Notes: generated from the sequence alone by a model not told the origin. Positions 27,597-36,179 are shown, counted from the first letter of the stretch. The stretch: DNA of 64,000 nucleotides from an uncultured Clostridia bacterium (GCA_947581825.1 CANPVP010000005.1:62001-126000); one strand, 5' to 3'. Translations and numbers: made by a program.

Positions 27597-29191
27597 AGAA
27601 TTTATTAAAAGTAATATCAAAGAAATTATTTATATATTCATTTATAGTTAATTTGTTATACTCAATAGCAGATTATGGACAGTCATTTGCTGTATCTATA
27701 TTTGGTACAAGCCCATTAACTTTGGATAAACTTACAAAATTAGGATTATCAATAATTATTGCAGATATATTAATGTTAGTGTTTGGAAAAATAGGTTCAT
27801 ATATAGATAATGTAAACGAAGCAAAAGCTACTAATGATATAGAAAAATATTATTTTAATAAATTGCAAAATATGACTATGGAAAAAATACAAAATACTCA
27901 CACAGGATTTATACATAATTTAATTTCAGAAACAGCTAGATTGTTTGTAGATGTAACATATTTTTTTGAAATAAGTATTGTTCCATTGATTATAGGAATG
28001 ACATCAATATTGTTTATGGTGTGTAAACAATCAGTATTAACTGGAATTATTTGCATTGTAATAAGTGCTTTAGCTGTTTTTCTAAAATACAAAATGATGA
28101 AGAATAAGCAAAAGTTTGATAAAGAAGTAAGAAGTCAAAGGTCAAAATATAATGCTACTTTAATAGATTTTATACAAAATATTGTTACTGTGAGAAAACT
28201 AAATATAGGCAAATTTTGTTACAGAAAGATAGATGAAAATTCAGAAGAATATTTGAAGGCAACTAAAGTAAATGAAGTTAAAAGGTCCAATATGAATGCT
28301 GTATTTACATTTTTGATGGATATGTTATATGCAGTTGTGTTGTTAAGTACGATTGTGTTAGTAAAAAATGGGGAAGATGGACTTCCATATTTATTATTTT
28401 ATATAACTGTTTTAGGAAAGATTTATTCAAATTTAAATTGTTTAGTTAAATTTATAGATACTTATGTCAGATTTAAAGGTGCAAAAGAGCAATTAGATGA
28501 ATATTTCAAAGATTGTAAAGAAACAAAATTAATTAAGGATTTTAATAATTTAAAACTATCAGAAGTTGTATTCTCATATACTAAGGATTCTGTTAAAATT
28601 GCAATACCAGAGTTTATTTTGAAAAAAGGTGAAAAAATTAGCATAATGGGACAGTCAGGACAAGGAAAAACAACAGTAATGAATATATTAGCAGGATTAT
28701 ATCCATTAGAAAAAGGAAATTTAACAATAAATGGAAAAGATAAAAATGATTCAAGATTAGATTTAGTTTTTGTATCGCAAGAAGTGGATTTATTTGATTT
28801 AAGTGTCAGAGATAATCTATGTTTAGGAAAAGATGTTAAAGAAGAAAAGATAATTGAATTATTAAAAGAAGCTGGGTTATATGATTGGTATACAGAATTG
28901 CCAGACGGACTTGAAACATTGGTTGGAGAAAGAGGAGTTAAATTATCTGCAGGACAAAAACAAAGATTAAATTTAATTAGAGGTATTTTAATTGATAAAG
29001 ATTTATATTTCTTTGATGAGCCAACTTCTAACCTAGATGTTGAATCAGAAGAAAAAATTACTAATATGATTGATAAATATTTAAAAGACAAAACATATGT
29101 AATTGTTACGCATAGACCACAATTGAAAAGATTATGCAACAGGCATTATGTATTTGAACATCACATAATGAAAGAAGCTATAAATGTATAG
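27593..29191 (+). CDS. ABC exporter, fused membrane and ATPase domains
   Basis: 532 residues. Six-helix membrane domain (about 1-300) and a C-terminal ATPase with Walker A GQSGQGKTTV, a Q-loop region VFVSQEVDLFD, ABC signature KLSAGQKQR, Walker B DLYFFDEPTSNLD and H-loop VTHRP. Half-transporter of the ABCB/lipid-or-peptide exporter type; substrate unknown. Its ATG overlaps the stop of the shifted methyltransferase frame (ATGA), implying translational coupling. Confidence 0.9.
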   Translation: MKNLLKVISKKLFIYSFIVNLLYSIADYGQSFAVSIFGTSPLTLDKLTKLGLSIIIADILMLVFGKIGSYIDNVNEAKATNDIEKYYFNKLQNMTMEKIQNTHTGFIHNLISETARLFVDVTYFFEISIVPLIIGMTSILFMVCKQSVLTGIICIVISALAVFLKYKMMKNKQKFDKEVRSQRSKYNATLIDFIQNIVTVRKLNIGKFCYRKIDENSEEYLKATKVNEVKRSNMNAVFTFLMDMLYAVVLLSTIVLVKNGEDGLPYLLFYITVLGKIYSNLNCLVKFIDTYVRFKGAKEQLDEYFKDCKETKLIKDFNNLKLSEVVFSYTKDSVKIAIPEFILKKGEKISIMGQSGQGKTTVMNILAGLYPLEKGNLTINGKDKNDSRLDLVFVSQEVDLFDLSVRDNLCLGKDVKEEKIIELLKEAGLYDWYTELPDGLETLVGERGVKLSAGQKQRLNLIRGILIDKDLYFFDEPTSNLDVESEEKITNMIDKYLKDKTYVIVTHRPQLKRLCNRHYVFEHHIMKEAINV

Positions 29192-29201
29192 AGGGAGTTT
29201 T

Positions 29202-29480
29202 ATGGAAAGAGAATTATATAGTAAAATAATATATTTTGAAGATTATAGCAATAAAGAAATTTTTGATATTGAAGTAGAAAAAGAATATAAAAGAATAAAA
29301 CAAGAATATACAGATTGTATAGTAACAAAAGAATTTTATAAGGGGAATAATATTTTAATTAGAGTTTGTAAAATAGAAAGTATGCAGACAAAAGAAGAGA
29401 AACAAGAAGAAAAACAATATTTAAGAGATAGATCAGATGGATTTAAAAGTAGTGGTAAAGATAGAGAAAGAACTAGATAA
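29202..29480 (+). CDS. Small hypothetical protein
   Basis: 92 residues from ATG 29202 behind GAGGGAG; very charged (Lys, Glu, Arg), with an N-terminal beta-prone half and an Arg/Lys/Asp-rich C-terminus. No recognised family. Last gene of the operon with the ABC exporter (10 bases after it). Confidence 0.65.
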   Translation: MERELYSKIIYFEDYSNKEIFDIEVEKEYKRIKQEYTDCIVTKEFYKGNNILIRVCKIESMQTKEEKQEEKQYLRDRSDGFKSSGKDRERTR

Positions 29481-29511
29481 AATGAAATAGTATTTAAGAG
29501 AGGTTACGTCG

Positions 29512-29604
29512 CAAAAATAGAAAATTCCTCTGGACTAGAGGAATTTTAAAGCGTTTATAAACGAACTAACCACATTTAAATGTGCAACATTAAATGTAAT
29601 TATA
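29512..29604 (-). ncRNA. Candidate small RNA unit 2 (minus strand)
   Basis: On the minus strand a TATAAT (29604-29599) leads into ACATTTAAT-GTTGCACAT-TTAA-ATGTGG, then a spacer and a terminator AAAATTCCTCT-AGTCC-AGAGGAATTTT (29547-29521) with TATTTTTG. The first about 35 bases repeat those of unit 1 at 29714-29680. No clear -35 box. Function unknown. Confidence 0.5.
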
Positions 29605-29637
29605 GTATATGCAAATAAAAAGATATTATTACATAAA

Positions 29638-29719
29638 GCAAAGACTAGGCTGAGCCTAGTCTTTGAAAAACAACTTCCACATCTTGCGATGTGCAACAAT
29701 TAAATGTAATTATATTATA
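29638..29719 (-). ncRNA. Candidate small RNA unit 1 (minus strand)
   Basis: On the minus strand, just after a strong promoter, ACATTTAATT-GTTGCACAT-CGCAAG-ATGTGG forms a small hairpin, followed by a spacer and a perfect terminator-like stem AAAGACTAGGCT / AGCCTAGTCTTT (29663-29640). The unit is duplicated as unit 2 with a different terminator. Sits directly downstream of the PemK-like gene on the same strand. Confidence 0.5.
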
Positions 29720-29742
29720 AAACATTTTTTTACGATAGTCAA
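29714..29742 (-). promoter_or_regulatory. Sigma-A promoter of small RNA unit 1
   Basis: On the minus strand TTGACT (29742-29737), 17 bases, TATAAT (29719-29714). Confidence 0.7.
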
Positions 29743-29757
29743 GATTTAGATTGGATT

Positions 29758-30493
29758 TTAATTAGTAAAAGTATAATATTTTTTTAATGCTAATAAAATA
29801 TTATTATAATCATACTTAGATAGATGAGCAATTTTTTTATTATAGAAAAAAGGTTCTCTAATTCTTTTATAACTAAAGTTAGACATCGATTCCAATTTGG
29901 CAGTACTACAAGGTATTCCAGTTATATCACAATGAAAATAATATTTATCTTTATAACATTTACTACTTAGAGGAATTACAGTCCACATCTTTTTATCAGA
30001 TGATGAACGCCAGAGAATAGCTGGTCTTAATTTTCTTAATTCTGATCCAATATTTTGTCCAAAGTCTACCCAACAAATAGAACAGGGCTTTAAGTTTGAA
30101 ATAATAATATTATTAGTATCTAATAATAATTTATCATAACACCATTTTAAGTATTTGATTCTTTCAATATTTTTATAATCTATTTCTTTATCTAATTTTT
30201 TCATTAAGGATAATTTTAAAAGTTTTAATATATTATAAAAGTCTTTATTGCTTACTTTTAAAAATTTCCCCTTAACATATACTAAACCGTTTAATATTTG
30301 TCTTGCTATATTCCTGCAAATCATTAATATCAATAAATCTGTCTATAGATTTGACATATATAAAATTTTTAGATTCGATTGTATGAACAGTTATACCAAC
30401 ATAATGATTTGAAGAAATATTATAAATAATTAAAATATGTTTTTTATTACCATTTTGAATTATTTCATAAATGTTTTGAGAATATATATCCAA
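29758..30493 (-). CDS. PemK/MazF-like toxin with long N-terminal region, +1 shift at CGG
   Basis: Two overlapping minus frames (30523-30272 and 30333-29758) join at an in-phase CGG (30289-30287) into one 244-residue protein. The shift turns IKRFSIC-stop into NIKGLVYVKGKFLKV and continues. The C-terminal half is PemK/MazF-like: CSICWVDFGQNIGSELRKLRPAILW, then TVIPLSSK, the usual endoribonuclease core. The N-terminal about 130 residues also look like a small beta domain with HILIIYNISSNHYVGI. Start at TTG 30493, seven bases after AGGAGG; the frame to 30523 only runs through that ribosome binding site. No antitoxin ORF is adjacent; the small RNA units downstream are possible partners. Confidence 0.78.
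30287..30289 (-). other. +1 frameshift site: AAA-C-GGT in the PemK-like gene (minus strand)
   Basis: Minus strand ATT AAA CGG TTT in frame 0 leads to TAA five codons on; skipping C gives ATT AAA GGT TTA GTA TAT, Lys-Gly-Leu-Val-Tyr, and opens the toxin domain. Confidence 0.82.
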
Positions 30494-30683
30494 ATTAAAA
30501 CCTCCTAATATGAACACTGTCACTTATATGTTAAATCATAAACTGCTTAAAAATAAGCCTTTTGAGAATTATCTATTTAATAGAAAAGCTCTTTGCTAAT
30601 AATACTACATTTTTAAATAAAAAACAACACATTTGTTCTCTAAAATATAATTTGAAACAAAAAATAAATATCATAAAACCATA

Positions 30684-30712
30684 TTGACAAAAACACCTTA
30701 TCAAGGTAAAAT
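30684..30712 (+). promoter_or_regulatory. Sigma-A promoter of the trpB2 leader
   Basis: TTGACA (30684-30689), 17 bases, TAAAAT (30707-30712), about 37 bases upstream of the leader peptide ATG. Confidence 0.8.
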
Positions 30713-30748
30713 AATTAATATAATAATTTAGAGATTGGAGAAAACAAA

Positions 30749-30838
30749 ATGATTAATAAAGCTAATTTTAAATTAAATAATTGGCAAGTAGTATGGGAAA
30801 AAAGAAAAAATCACCCATACTCATTAATCATGCTATAA
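30749..30838 (+). CDS. Tryptophan leader peptide
   Basis: A 29-residue ORF with its own ribosome binding site (GGAG at 30737-30740) and two Trp codons three residues apart in NNWQVVWEKR. The Trp codons overlap segment 1 of the attenuator and the ORF ends just before the 3:4 terminator. This is the layout of the classical trp leader peptide, here serving the trpB2 gene. The peptide itself probably has no function; its translation speed is the signal. Confidence 0.85.
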   Translation: MINKANFKLNNWQVVWEKRKNHPYSLIML

Positions 30839-30900
30839 ACTTTTTATAAAATAGCACAAGTATAGGTGATGAATAATTACTTATACTTGTGTTTTTTTTT
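30790..30900 (+). promoter_or_regulatory. Transcription attenuator controlled by Trp codons
   Basis: Segment 1 AGTATGGG (30790-30797) is complementary to segment 2 CCCATACT (30814-30821). Segment 2, CACCCATACT (30812-30821), can instead pair with segment 3 AGTATAGGTG (30859-30868, one mismatch) as antiterminator. Segment 3, CACAAGTATA (30855-30864), pairs with segment 4 TATACTTGTG (30882-30891), followed by T9, as terminator. Ribosome stalling at the Trp codons would block segment 1, favour 2:3 and allow read-through. Confidence 0.85.
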
Positions 30901-30948
30901 ATAAATAATATTTAAAGATTTCTAAAATTTATTATGAAATATAAAAAA

Positions 30949-30982
30949 ACAGAAGTATTAACTAAAAATACTTCTGTTTTTT
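30949..30982 (+). terminator. Second terminator hairpin in the trpB2 leader
   Basis: ACAGAAGTATT pairs with AATACTTCTGT, followed by T5-6. It lies between the attenuator and trpB2, so either it is a second control point or trpB2 also has another promoter. Confidence 0.75.
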
Positions 30983-30998
30983 AGTTAGGAGGAAGATT

Positions 30999-31094
30999 GT
31001 GAAAAAAGAAAATTTTATTAGAAATCACTATAAACTATACTGGCATAAAAAATATAAAAATATAAAAAAGAAAGGAAGAAGATATTATGAATAA
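30999..31094 (+). CDS. Small basic ORF overlapping the trpB2 start
   Basis: 31 codons from GTG 30999 behind TTAGGAGGAAGATT. The product is Lys/Tyr-rich with one Trp (KLYWHKKYK) and its stop lies 8 bases inside trpB2. It may act by translational coupling or as a second sensing leader. A real protein product is unproven. Confidence 0.5.
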   Translation: MKKENFIRNHYKLYWHKKYKNIKKKGRRYYE

Positions 31095-32457
31095 AAAACA
31101 AAAACCATATAGATTATATTTAACAGAAGAACAAATGCCAAAACAATACTATAATTTAAGAGCAGATATGAAAGAACTACCAGAACCAATGTTAAATCCT
31201 ATTACAAAAGAAAAAGCAACACTAGAAGACCTAACTCCAGTATTTTGCAAAGAATTAGCAAAGCAAGAATTAGATAATGAAACAAGATATATAGATATAC
31301 CAAAAGAAATACAAGAGATGTATAGAATTTATAGACCGTCACCTTTAATTCGTGCTTATAACTTGGAAAAATATTTACAAACTCCTGCTAAAATATATTA
31401 TAAATTTGAAGGAAACAATACTTCCGGAAGTCACAAATTGAATTCTGCAATAGCACAAGTTTATTATGCAAAAAAAGAAGGGATTACAAATCTGACAACT
31501 GAAACAGGAGCAGGGCAATGGGGGACAGCTTTAGCAGAAGCATGTAGTTATTTTGATATTCCATTAACAGTATATATGGTAAAAAGTTCTTATGAACAAA
31601 AGCCATTTAGAAGAGATATAATGAGAACTTTTGGGGCAAATGTTATACCAAGTCCAAGTAATACAACCAAAGTAGGTAGAACAATTTTGAAAGAACATCC
31701 AGATACAACAGGAAGTTTAGGCTGTGCTATATCAGAGGCAGTTGAAAAGGCTATAGAAACACCTAACTCAAAATATGTTTTAGGATCTGTTTTAAATCAA
31801 GTATTATTGCATCAATCTATTATAGGTTTAGAGTGTGAAACAGCATTTAATTTATTAGAAGAATATCCTGATATAATAATAGGTTGTGCAGGAGGGGGTT
31901 CAAATTTTGGAGGATTAATCGCACCATTTATGAGAGATAAAATTAAAGGAATACATAATCCAAGAATTATAGCTGTAGAACCTGCTTCATGTCCATCTTT
32001 AACTCGTGGTAAATATACATATGATTATTGCGATACAGGAAAAATGACACCACTAGCCAAAATGTATACGCTTGGTTGTGATTTCATTCCATCATCAAAT
32101 CATGCAGGAGGGCTAAGATATCATGGAATGTCACCAATTATTTCGAAGTTGTATCATGATGGTTATATGGAAGCGGTATCTATTAAACAGACTGATGTAT
32201 TTGAAGCGGCAATCTTATTTGCTAAAAAAGAAACAATATTTCCTGCTCCAGAATCTGCCCATGCAATAAAAGTAGCAATAGATGAAGCTTTAAAATGTAA
32301 AGAAACAGGAGAAGAAAAGACAATTTTATTTGGATTAACTGGAACTGGATATTTTGATATGGCAGGGTATGCATCTTATTTAGATAAAACTATGACAGAC
32401 TATATTCCAACAGATGAAGATTTACAAAAATCATTTCCTAATATAATTACACCATAG
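31087..32457 (+). CDS. Tryptophan synthase beta-like protein, TrpB2 type
   Basis: 456 residues. PLP enzyme joining indole and serine to Trp. The TrpB2 branch is recognised by the N-terminal extension (PKQYYNLRADM, PIxKEKATLEDLTPVF), RPSPLIRAYNLEK, the PLP Lys in EGNNTSGSHKLNSA, GAGQWGTALA, and GCAGGGSNFGG as phosphate loop. No trpA or other trp gene is adjacent, as often for TrpB2, which may salvage free indole. The upstream Trp attenuator shows that the gene responds to charged tRNA-Trp. Confidence 0.93.
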   Translation: MNKKQKPYRLYLTEEQMPKQYYNLRADMKELPEPMLNPITKEKATLEDLTPVFCKELAKQELDNETRYIDIPKEIQEMYRIYRPSPLIRAYNLEKYLQTPAKIYYKFEGNNTSGSHKLNSAIAQVYYAKKEGITNLTTETGAGQWGTALAEACSYFDIPLTVYMVKSSYEQKPFRRDIMRTFGANVIPSPSNTTKVGRTILKEHPDTTGSLGCAISEAVEKAIETPNSKYVLGSVLNQVLLHQSIIGLECETAFNLLEEYPDIIIGCAGGGSNFGGLIAPFMRDKIKGIHNPRIIAVEPASCPSLTRGKYTYDYCDTGKMTPLAKMYTLGCDFIPSSNHAGGLRYHGMSPIISKLYHDGYMEAVSIKQTDVFEAAILFAKKETIFPAPESAHAIKVAIDEALKCKETGEEKTILFGLTGTGYFDMAGYASYLDKTMTDYIPTDEDLQKSFPNIITP

Positions 32458-32563
32458 GTTGCTAATAAAGTATATATAAGTTTTATATTAAGCAATTTTT
32501 GTTGAAAAAAATTCCTTAGAATGTTAAAATATTTTTTGAATGAAATATAGGGGGGATTTTTTT

Positions 32564-33517
32564 ATGAAAAAAGTATTAAAAGTTTTAGCAGTCATTTTAA
32601 TAATGGCACTAATTGTTGCGGGATGCATATTTGCGTATTTTAAGCTTACTAAAAAAGAGAAAACAAATGGACAAGAAGAAGCTAAAAAAGAAGAAGTTTC
32701 AACAGAACCTTTATTTTCTTTAGAAGATTATCCAAAAGTTGATGCTTCTCTTGCTACACAACCTTTAACAAATGCTTTTATTAAAAATTTTACAGGTGAA
32801 GAAGTTGATGAGAAGGATTTGGATTATACTAATACTCATCCAGGTTATGTAAGATTAATTAATGATGATGTAGATTTAATAGTTGTTACAGAACCATCAG
32901 AAGATGAATTAAAATTAGCTGAAGAAAAGGGTGTAGAGTTAGAAGTTATTCCTGTTGTAAAAGAAGGTTTCGTTTTCTATGTTAATGGAAATAATAAAGT
33001 AGACAATTTAACTTTAGAACAAATCCAAAAGATATATACAGGAGAGATTAAAAATTGGAAAGAAGTTGGTGGCGATGATGAGAAAATTAGAGCTTATCAA
33101 AGACCAGAAAATTCAGGAAGCCAAACAGGTATGCTTTCTCTTGTAATGAAAGGATTAAAATTAATGGAAGCTCCTAAGGAAGATATGATTGAAACAATGC
33201 TTGAAATTATCAATGTTGTGTCTGATTATGATAATGGAAAAAATTCTATAGGATATTCATATTATTATTATGCAACTACAATGTATAATGAGATAGATAG
33301 TGAAGTTGCACAAGGAATAAAATTACTGGGCGTAAATGGTGTTAAACCAACAAATGAAACAATCCAAGATGGAAGCTATCCAATACAAACAGCATATTAC
33401 ATAGTTATTAGAAAAGATGAGCCAGAAAACAGTAATACTAGAAAATTAGTAGAAGCTATGCTATCAGAAAGAGGACAACAAGTAGCTGAGGAGGCTGGTT
33501 ATGTCAGAGTTAAATAA
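32564..33517 (+). CDS. PstS-like substrate-binding lipoprotein
   Basis: About 317 residues. The signal sequence ends in a lipobox-like VAGC (Cys about 21). The PBP-like domain shows FTGEEVDEKDLDYTNTHPGY, LTLEQIQKIYTGEIKNWKEVGG and YQRPENSGSQTGMLS, which are family blocks of phosphate-binding PstS proteins. No pst permease genes follow, so it may be a sensor or a partner of the next gene, which it overlaps by 17 bases. ATG 32564 behind AGGGGGGA; the longer frame start at 32540 lacks a site. Confidence 0.85.
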   Translation: MKKVLKVLAVILIMALIVAGCIFAYFKLTKKEKTNGQEEAKKEEVSTEPLFSLEDYPKVDASLATQPLTNAFIKNFTGEEVDEKDLDYTNTHPGYVRLINDDVDLIVVTEPSEDELKLAEEKGVELEVIPVVKEGFVFYVNGNNKVDNLTLEQIQKIYTGEIKNWKEVGGDDEKIRAYQRPENSGSQTGMLSLVMKGLKLMEAPKEDMIETMLEIINVVSDYDNGKNSIGYSYYYYATTMYNEIDSEVAQGIKLLGVNGVKPTNETIQDGSYPIQTAYYIVIRKDEPENSNTRKLVEAMLSERGQQVAEEAGYVRVK

Positions 33518-34976
33518 TAATGATGAAGATTTTAAAGTAGTTGAGGAGATTAAGAAAAAGAAACATCCAGTTAGAAATACAATAATATTTTTAATTTTTT
33601 TCACGGTAATATGTGTTGGTACAACAGGATACCTTATATATACGAACAATCTAGAGAGTGAGCCTAAAGAAGCAGCAACAAGCAATACAGATACAGTAAA
33701 AAAGGAAAAAAAGAAAAATAATATAAAAAAAGAAGTGGAATATTGCGAGGGAATAAAATCTAGAGAAGAAATGTACAATATAAATGATATAAAGATTACA
33801 GAGAAAGACTTCCATGAGGGAAATGTAATAGATAAATTTAATGACGGAACTGTGCAATATAGAATAGAAGTACATTATATAGAAATTGATGGCTTAAAAG
33901 ATAAGGACTTACAAAAACAAATTAATAAAAGAATAAAAGATACAGCAATGGAGATGTATACACAGAAGGAAGTTAAGGATGATAAAATAAGAGAAATAGG
34001 CGTTAGTGTTAGAGTAGAAGCAAATTTCGAAAATGTATTATCAATGGATATAGAAAAACAAATAGGATATAAAGATGAATCAAAAGATTGGGATTATGAA
34101 TATCAAGGTTTAAATATAAATTTAATAGATGGTAAGGATATAGCTTTTGAAGAATTATTTACTAAAGATGCTCCAATAAAAAATATATTAAATCAAGTTG
34201 TATATGAAGAATTAGTGAAAAGTTTTCCTAGAGAAAATGGAGAAATGTTTGAAGATCTTGATATGAGTAAAGTGGATTATTCTGCAATAGAAGATGAAGT
34301 CTTAAAAATTATGTATAAATATAATTCATCAGAAAATATAAATTTTACTTTTTCTTCAGATTATATTAATGCTTACATAAATGGATATCATATACCTATT
34401 AGGATGTTTGATTATTATAAGTATATAGCAATATATAATAGATATAAAAGCGATGAAAATTTATTTGATGGCAAGTATAAAATGGAAAAAAATATTTTGG
34501 TATTAACTAATACTTATGATACTGAGCATTGTAGATACTATAAAGTAGGAAGAGTATCAGATAATTTATTTGTAAGTATTCGAATCTACAAAAGTGAAGA
34601 GGAAAATAAGAATATCAATAAAAAGCTAGATGAAATACAAAAAGAATTCGAAGAAAAAATTGAAAAGTATAAGAATTTAAAAGATGGTAAAGTAAGATAT
34701 ATAATGGCAAGCATAAGTAATTATTCTAATTCTGAAGAAGATTGTAATATAAGTATTTTAACTCAAGAATTTGAAGCAGATAAAGAATATTTCAATTCTG
34801 ATTTTATTGAAAAAATATTGGATAGTATGCAAAAACCAGGGGTAGAAATGATTGCAATGGGATATATAGAGAGCTCAAAAGAAATGCAGAAAAAGGTTAA
34901 GAAGTTGAATCAAGAGGATTATACTTTGGAATATAATGCTTCAACAAAGAAATTTGAAAAGAAATCTTATGAATAA
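33501..34976 (+). CDS. Membrane-anchored extracellular protein of unknown function
   Basis: 491 residues. Short cytoplasmic N-terminus, one membrane segment (about 26-47), then a large hydrophilic outer domain. The part around QYRIEVHYIEIDGLKDKDLQKQINKRIKDTA and YQGLNINLIDGKDIAFEELF resembles DUF3298/DUF4163-type anti-sigma-associated domains. The C-terminus is of unknown type. It overlaps the end of the PstS-like gene, implying coupling. No enzyme motif recognised. Confidence 0.75.
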   Translation: MSELNNNDEDFKVVEEIKKKKHPVRNTIIFLIFFTVICVGTTGYLIYTNNLESEPKEAATSNTDTVKKEKKKNNIKKEVEYCEGIKSREEMYNINDIKITEKDFHEGNVIDKFNDGTVQYRIEVHYIEIDGLKDKDLQKQINKRIKDTAMEMYTQKEVKDDKIREIGVSVRVEANFENVLSMDIEKQIGYKDESKDWDYEYQGLNINLIDGKDIAFEELFTKDAPIKNILNQVVYEELVKSFPRENGEMFEDLDMSKVDYSAIEDEVLKIMYKYNSSENINFTFSSDYINAYINGYHIPIRMFDYYKYIAIYNRYKSDENLFDGKYKMEKNILVLTNTYDTEHCRYYKVGRVSDNLFVSIRIYKSEEENKNINKKLDEIQKEFEEKIEKYKNLKDGKVRYIMASISNYSNSEEDCNISILTQEFEADKEYFNSDFIEKILDSMQKPGVEMIAMGYIESSKEMQKKVKKLNQEDYTLEYNASTKKFEKKSYE

Positions 34977-34982
34977 AAAAGC

Positions 34983-35031
34983 AAAATAATAAAATATTAT
35001 AATTTTCAAAATTATAATATTTTATTATTTT
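34983..35031. repeat. Perfect 24-bp A/T-only palindrome
   Basis: Left arm 34983-35006 and right arm 35008-35031 are exact reverse complements around one C, composed only of A and T. In RNA it would be a long weak hairpin ending in TTTT; it may act as a terminator or a protein site between the two genes. Confidence 0.85.
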
Positions 35032-35047
35032 AAGAGGTGAAATTTAT

Positions 35048-35578
35048 ATGAAGATATTAATGGGAACAAAAAATCCAGGAAAAATTGAAGGAGCTAAACA
35101 AGCTTTTGAAAAATATTTTAATAATGTTGAGATAGAAGGAATAGCTGTAAATTCAGGCGTAGGAGATCAACCAGTGAATGAAGAAATACTACAAGGAGCT
35201 AGAAATAGGATAGAAAATTTGAAAGAATATGCGAGAATTAATAATATAAAGGCTGATTACTTTGTATCAAGTGAAGCAGGAATTACTAATTCATTAGGAG
35301 AATGGATTGATATAAATTGTGCAGTTGTGGAAAGTAAAGAAGGAATACAGAGTGTAGGAACAAGTCAAGGATTTCCAATACCAGATAAATATATAGATGA
35401 AATAAAGAAAACAGAACTTGGCAAAGTTATGGATAAATTATTTAATGGAAAAGAATTAAGCAAGGGAAAGGGTGGAATTAGTATTTTAACTAAAAATGAA
35501 GTATCAAGAATAGATTTAACAAGAAATGCTTTTATTATGGCTCTAACCAAACATATAAATGGTGACATTTGGAAATAA
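35048..35578 (+). CDS. Inosine/xanthosine triphosphatase-like protein (DUF84, NTPase_I-T)
   Basis: 176 residues. The family opens GTKNPGKIEGAKQAFE, with VNSGVGDQPVNEEILQGARNR (base-recognition loop), EAGITNSLGEWIDI and GTSQGFPIPD, as in YjjX/NTPase I-T. It removes non-canonical purine nucleotides from the pool. Normal length. AAGAGGTG precedes the ATG. Confidence 0.87.
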   Translation: MKILMGTKNPGKIEGAKQAFEKYFNNVEIEGIAVNSGVGDQPVNEEILQGARNRIENLKEYARINNIKADYFVSSEAGITNSLGEWIDINCAVVESKEGIQSVGTSQGFPIPDKYIDEIKKTELGKVMDKLFNGKELSKGKGGISILTKNEVSRIDLTRNAFIMALTKHINGDIWK

Positions 35579-35615
35579 AAAGTGTATCATAAATATAGAA
35601 AAAGGAGGAGTGTAT

Positions 35616-36179
35616 ATGAAATATTTTAAAAAACTAATAGGAGAAAGAGTTTATTTATCACCAGTAAATGCAGAGGATGCAGAAAAATATGTAGAGTGGT
35701 TTTGTGATTTTAAAATGACAGATGGAGTAGGAAGTAGTGGAAATTTGATGACAATAGAAACAGAGAGAGAATGGATTGAAAACACGCTAAAAAGTGGGAA
35801 TTTTTGCTTTGCAATTGTAAATTCAGAAAACGATGAATTAATTGGAAATTGCGGAATAGAAAATATTAGCTATAAAAATAGAATTGCAACAGTTGGAATT
35901 TTTATAGGAAAAGAAGAAAATCGCAACAAAGGATATGGAGCAGAAGTATTAAGATTACTATTAGATTTTGGATTTAATTATTTAAATATGAATAATATAA
36001 TGCTAAACGTAAAATCATTTAATGAAAGAGCTATAGCATGTTATAAAAAGGTTGGCTTTAAAGAAATGGGAAGAAGAAGAGAAAGCTATTTCTTAAATGG
36101 TAAATATTATGATGATATTCAAATGGATATTTTAGCCAGAGAATTTGAAGGTAGTTATATAAAAAATAAAAATGTTTAG
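35616..36179 (+). CDS. GNAT family N-acetyltransferase (RimJ/RimL type)
   Basis: 187 residues from ATG 35616 behind AAAGGAGGAG; the longer frame has no site. RimL-type layout: LIGERVYLSPVNAEDAEKY at the start, ELIGNCGIENISYKNR, acetyl-CoA motif ENRNKGYGAEVLRLLLDFGF, NERAIACYKKVGFKEMGRRRE. Substrate unknown. Confidence 0.9.
   Translation: MKYFKKLIGERVYLSPVNAEDAEKYVEWFCDFKMTDGVGSSGNLMTIETEREWIENTLKSGNFCFAIVNSENDELIGNCGIENISYKNRIATVGIFIGKEENRNKGYGAEVLRLLLDFGFNYLNMNNIMLNVKSFNERAIACYKKVGFKEMGRRRESYFLNGKYYDDIQMDILAREFEGSYIKNKNV

Noticed and set aside
29560-29720. Repeats at the toxin locus as a CRISPR array
   Set aside because: Only two copies, unequal spacing, each followed by its own terminator hairpin, and no cas genes nearby.
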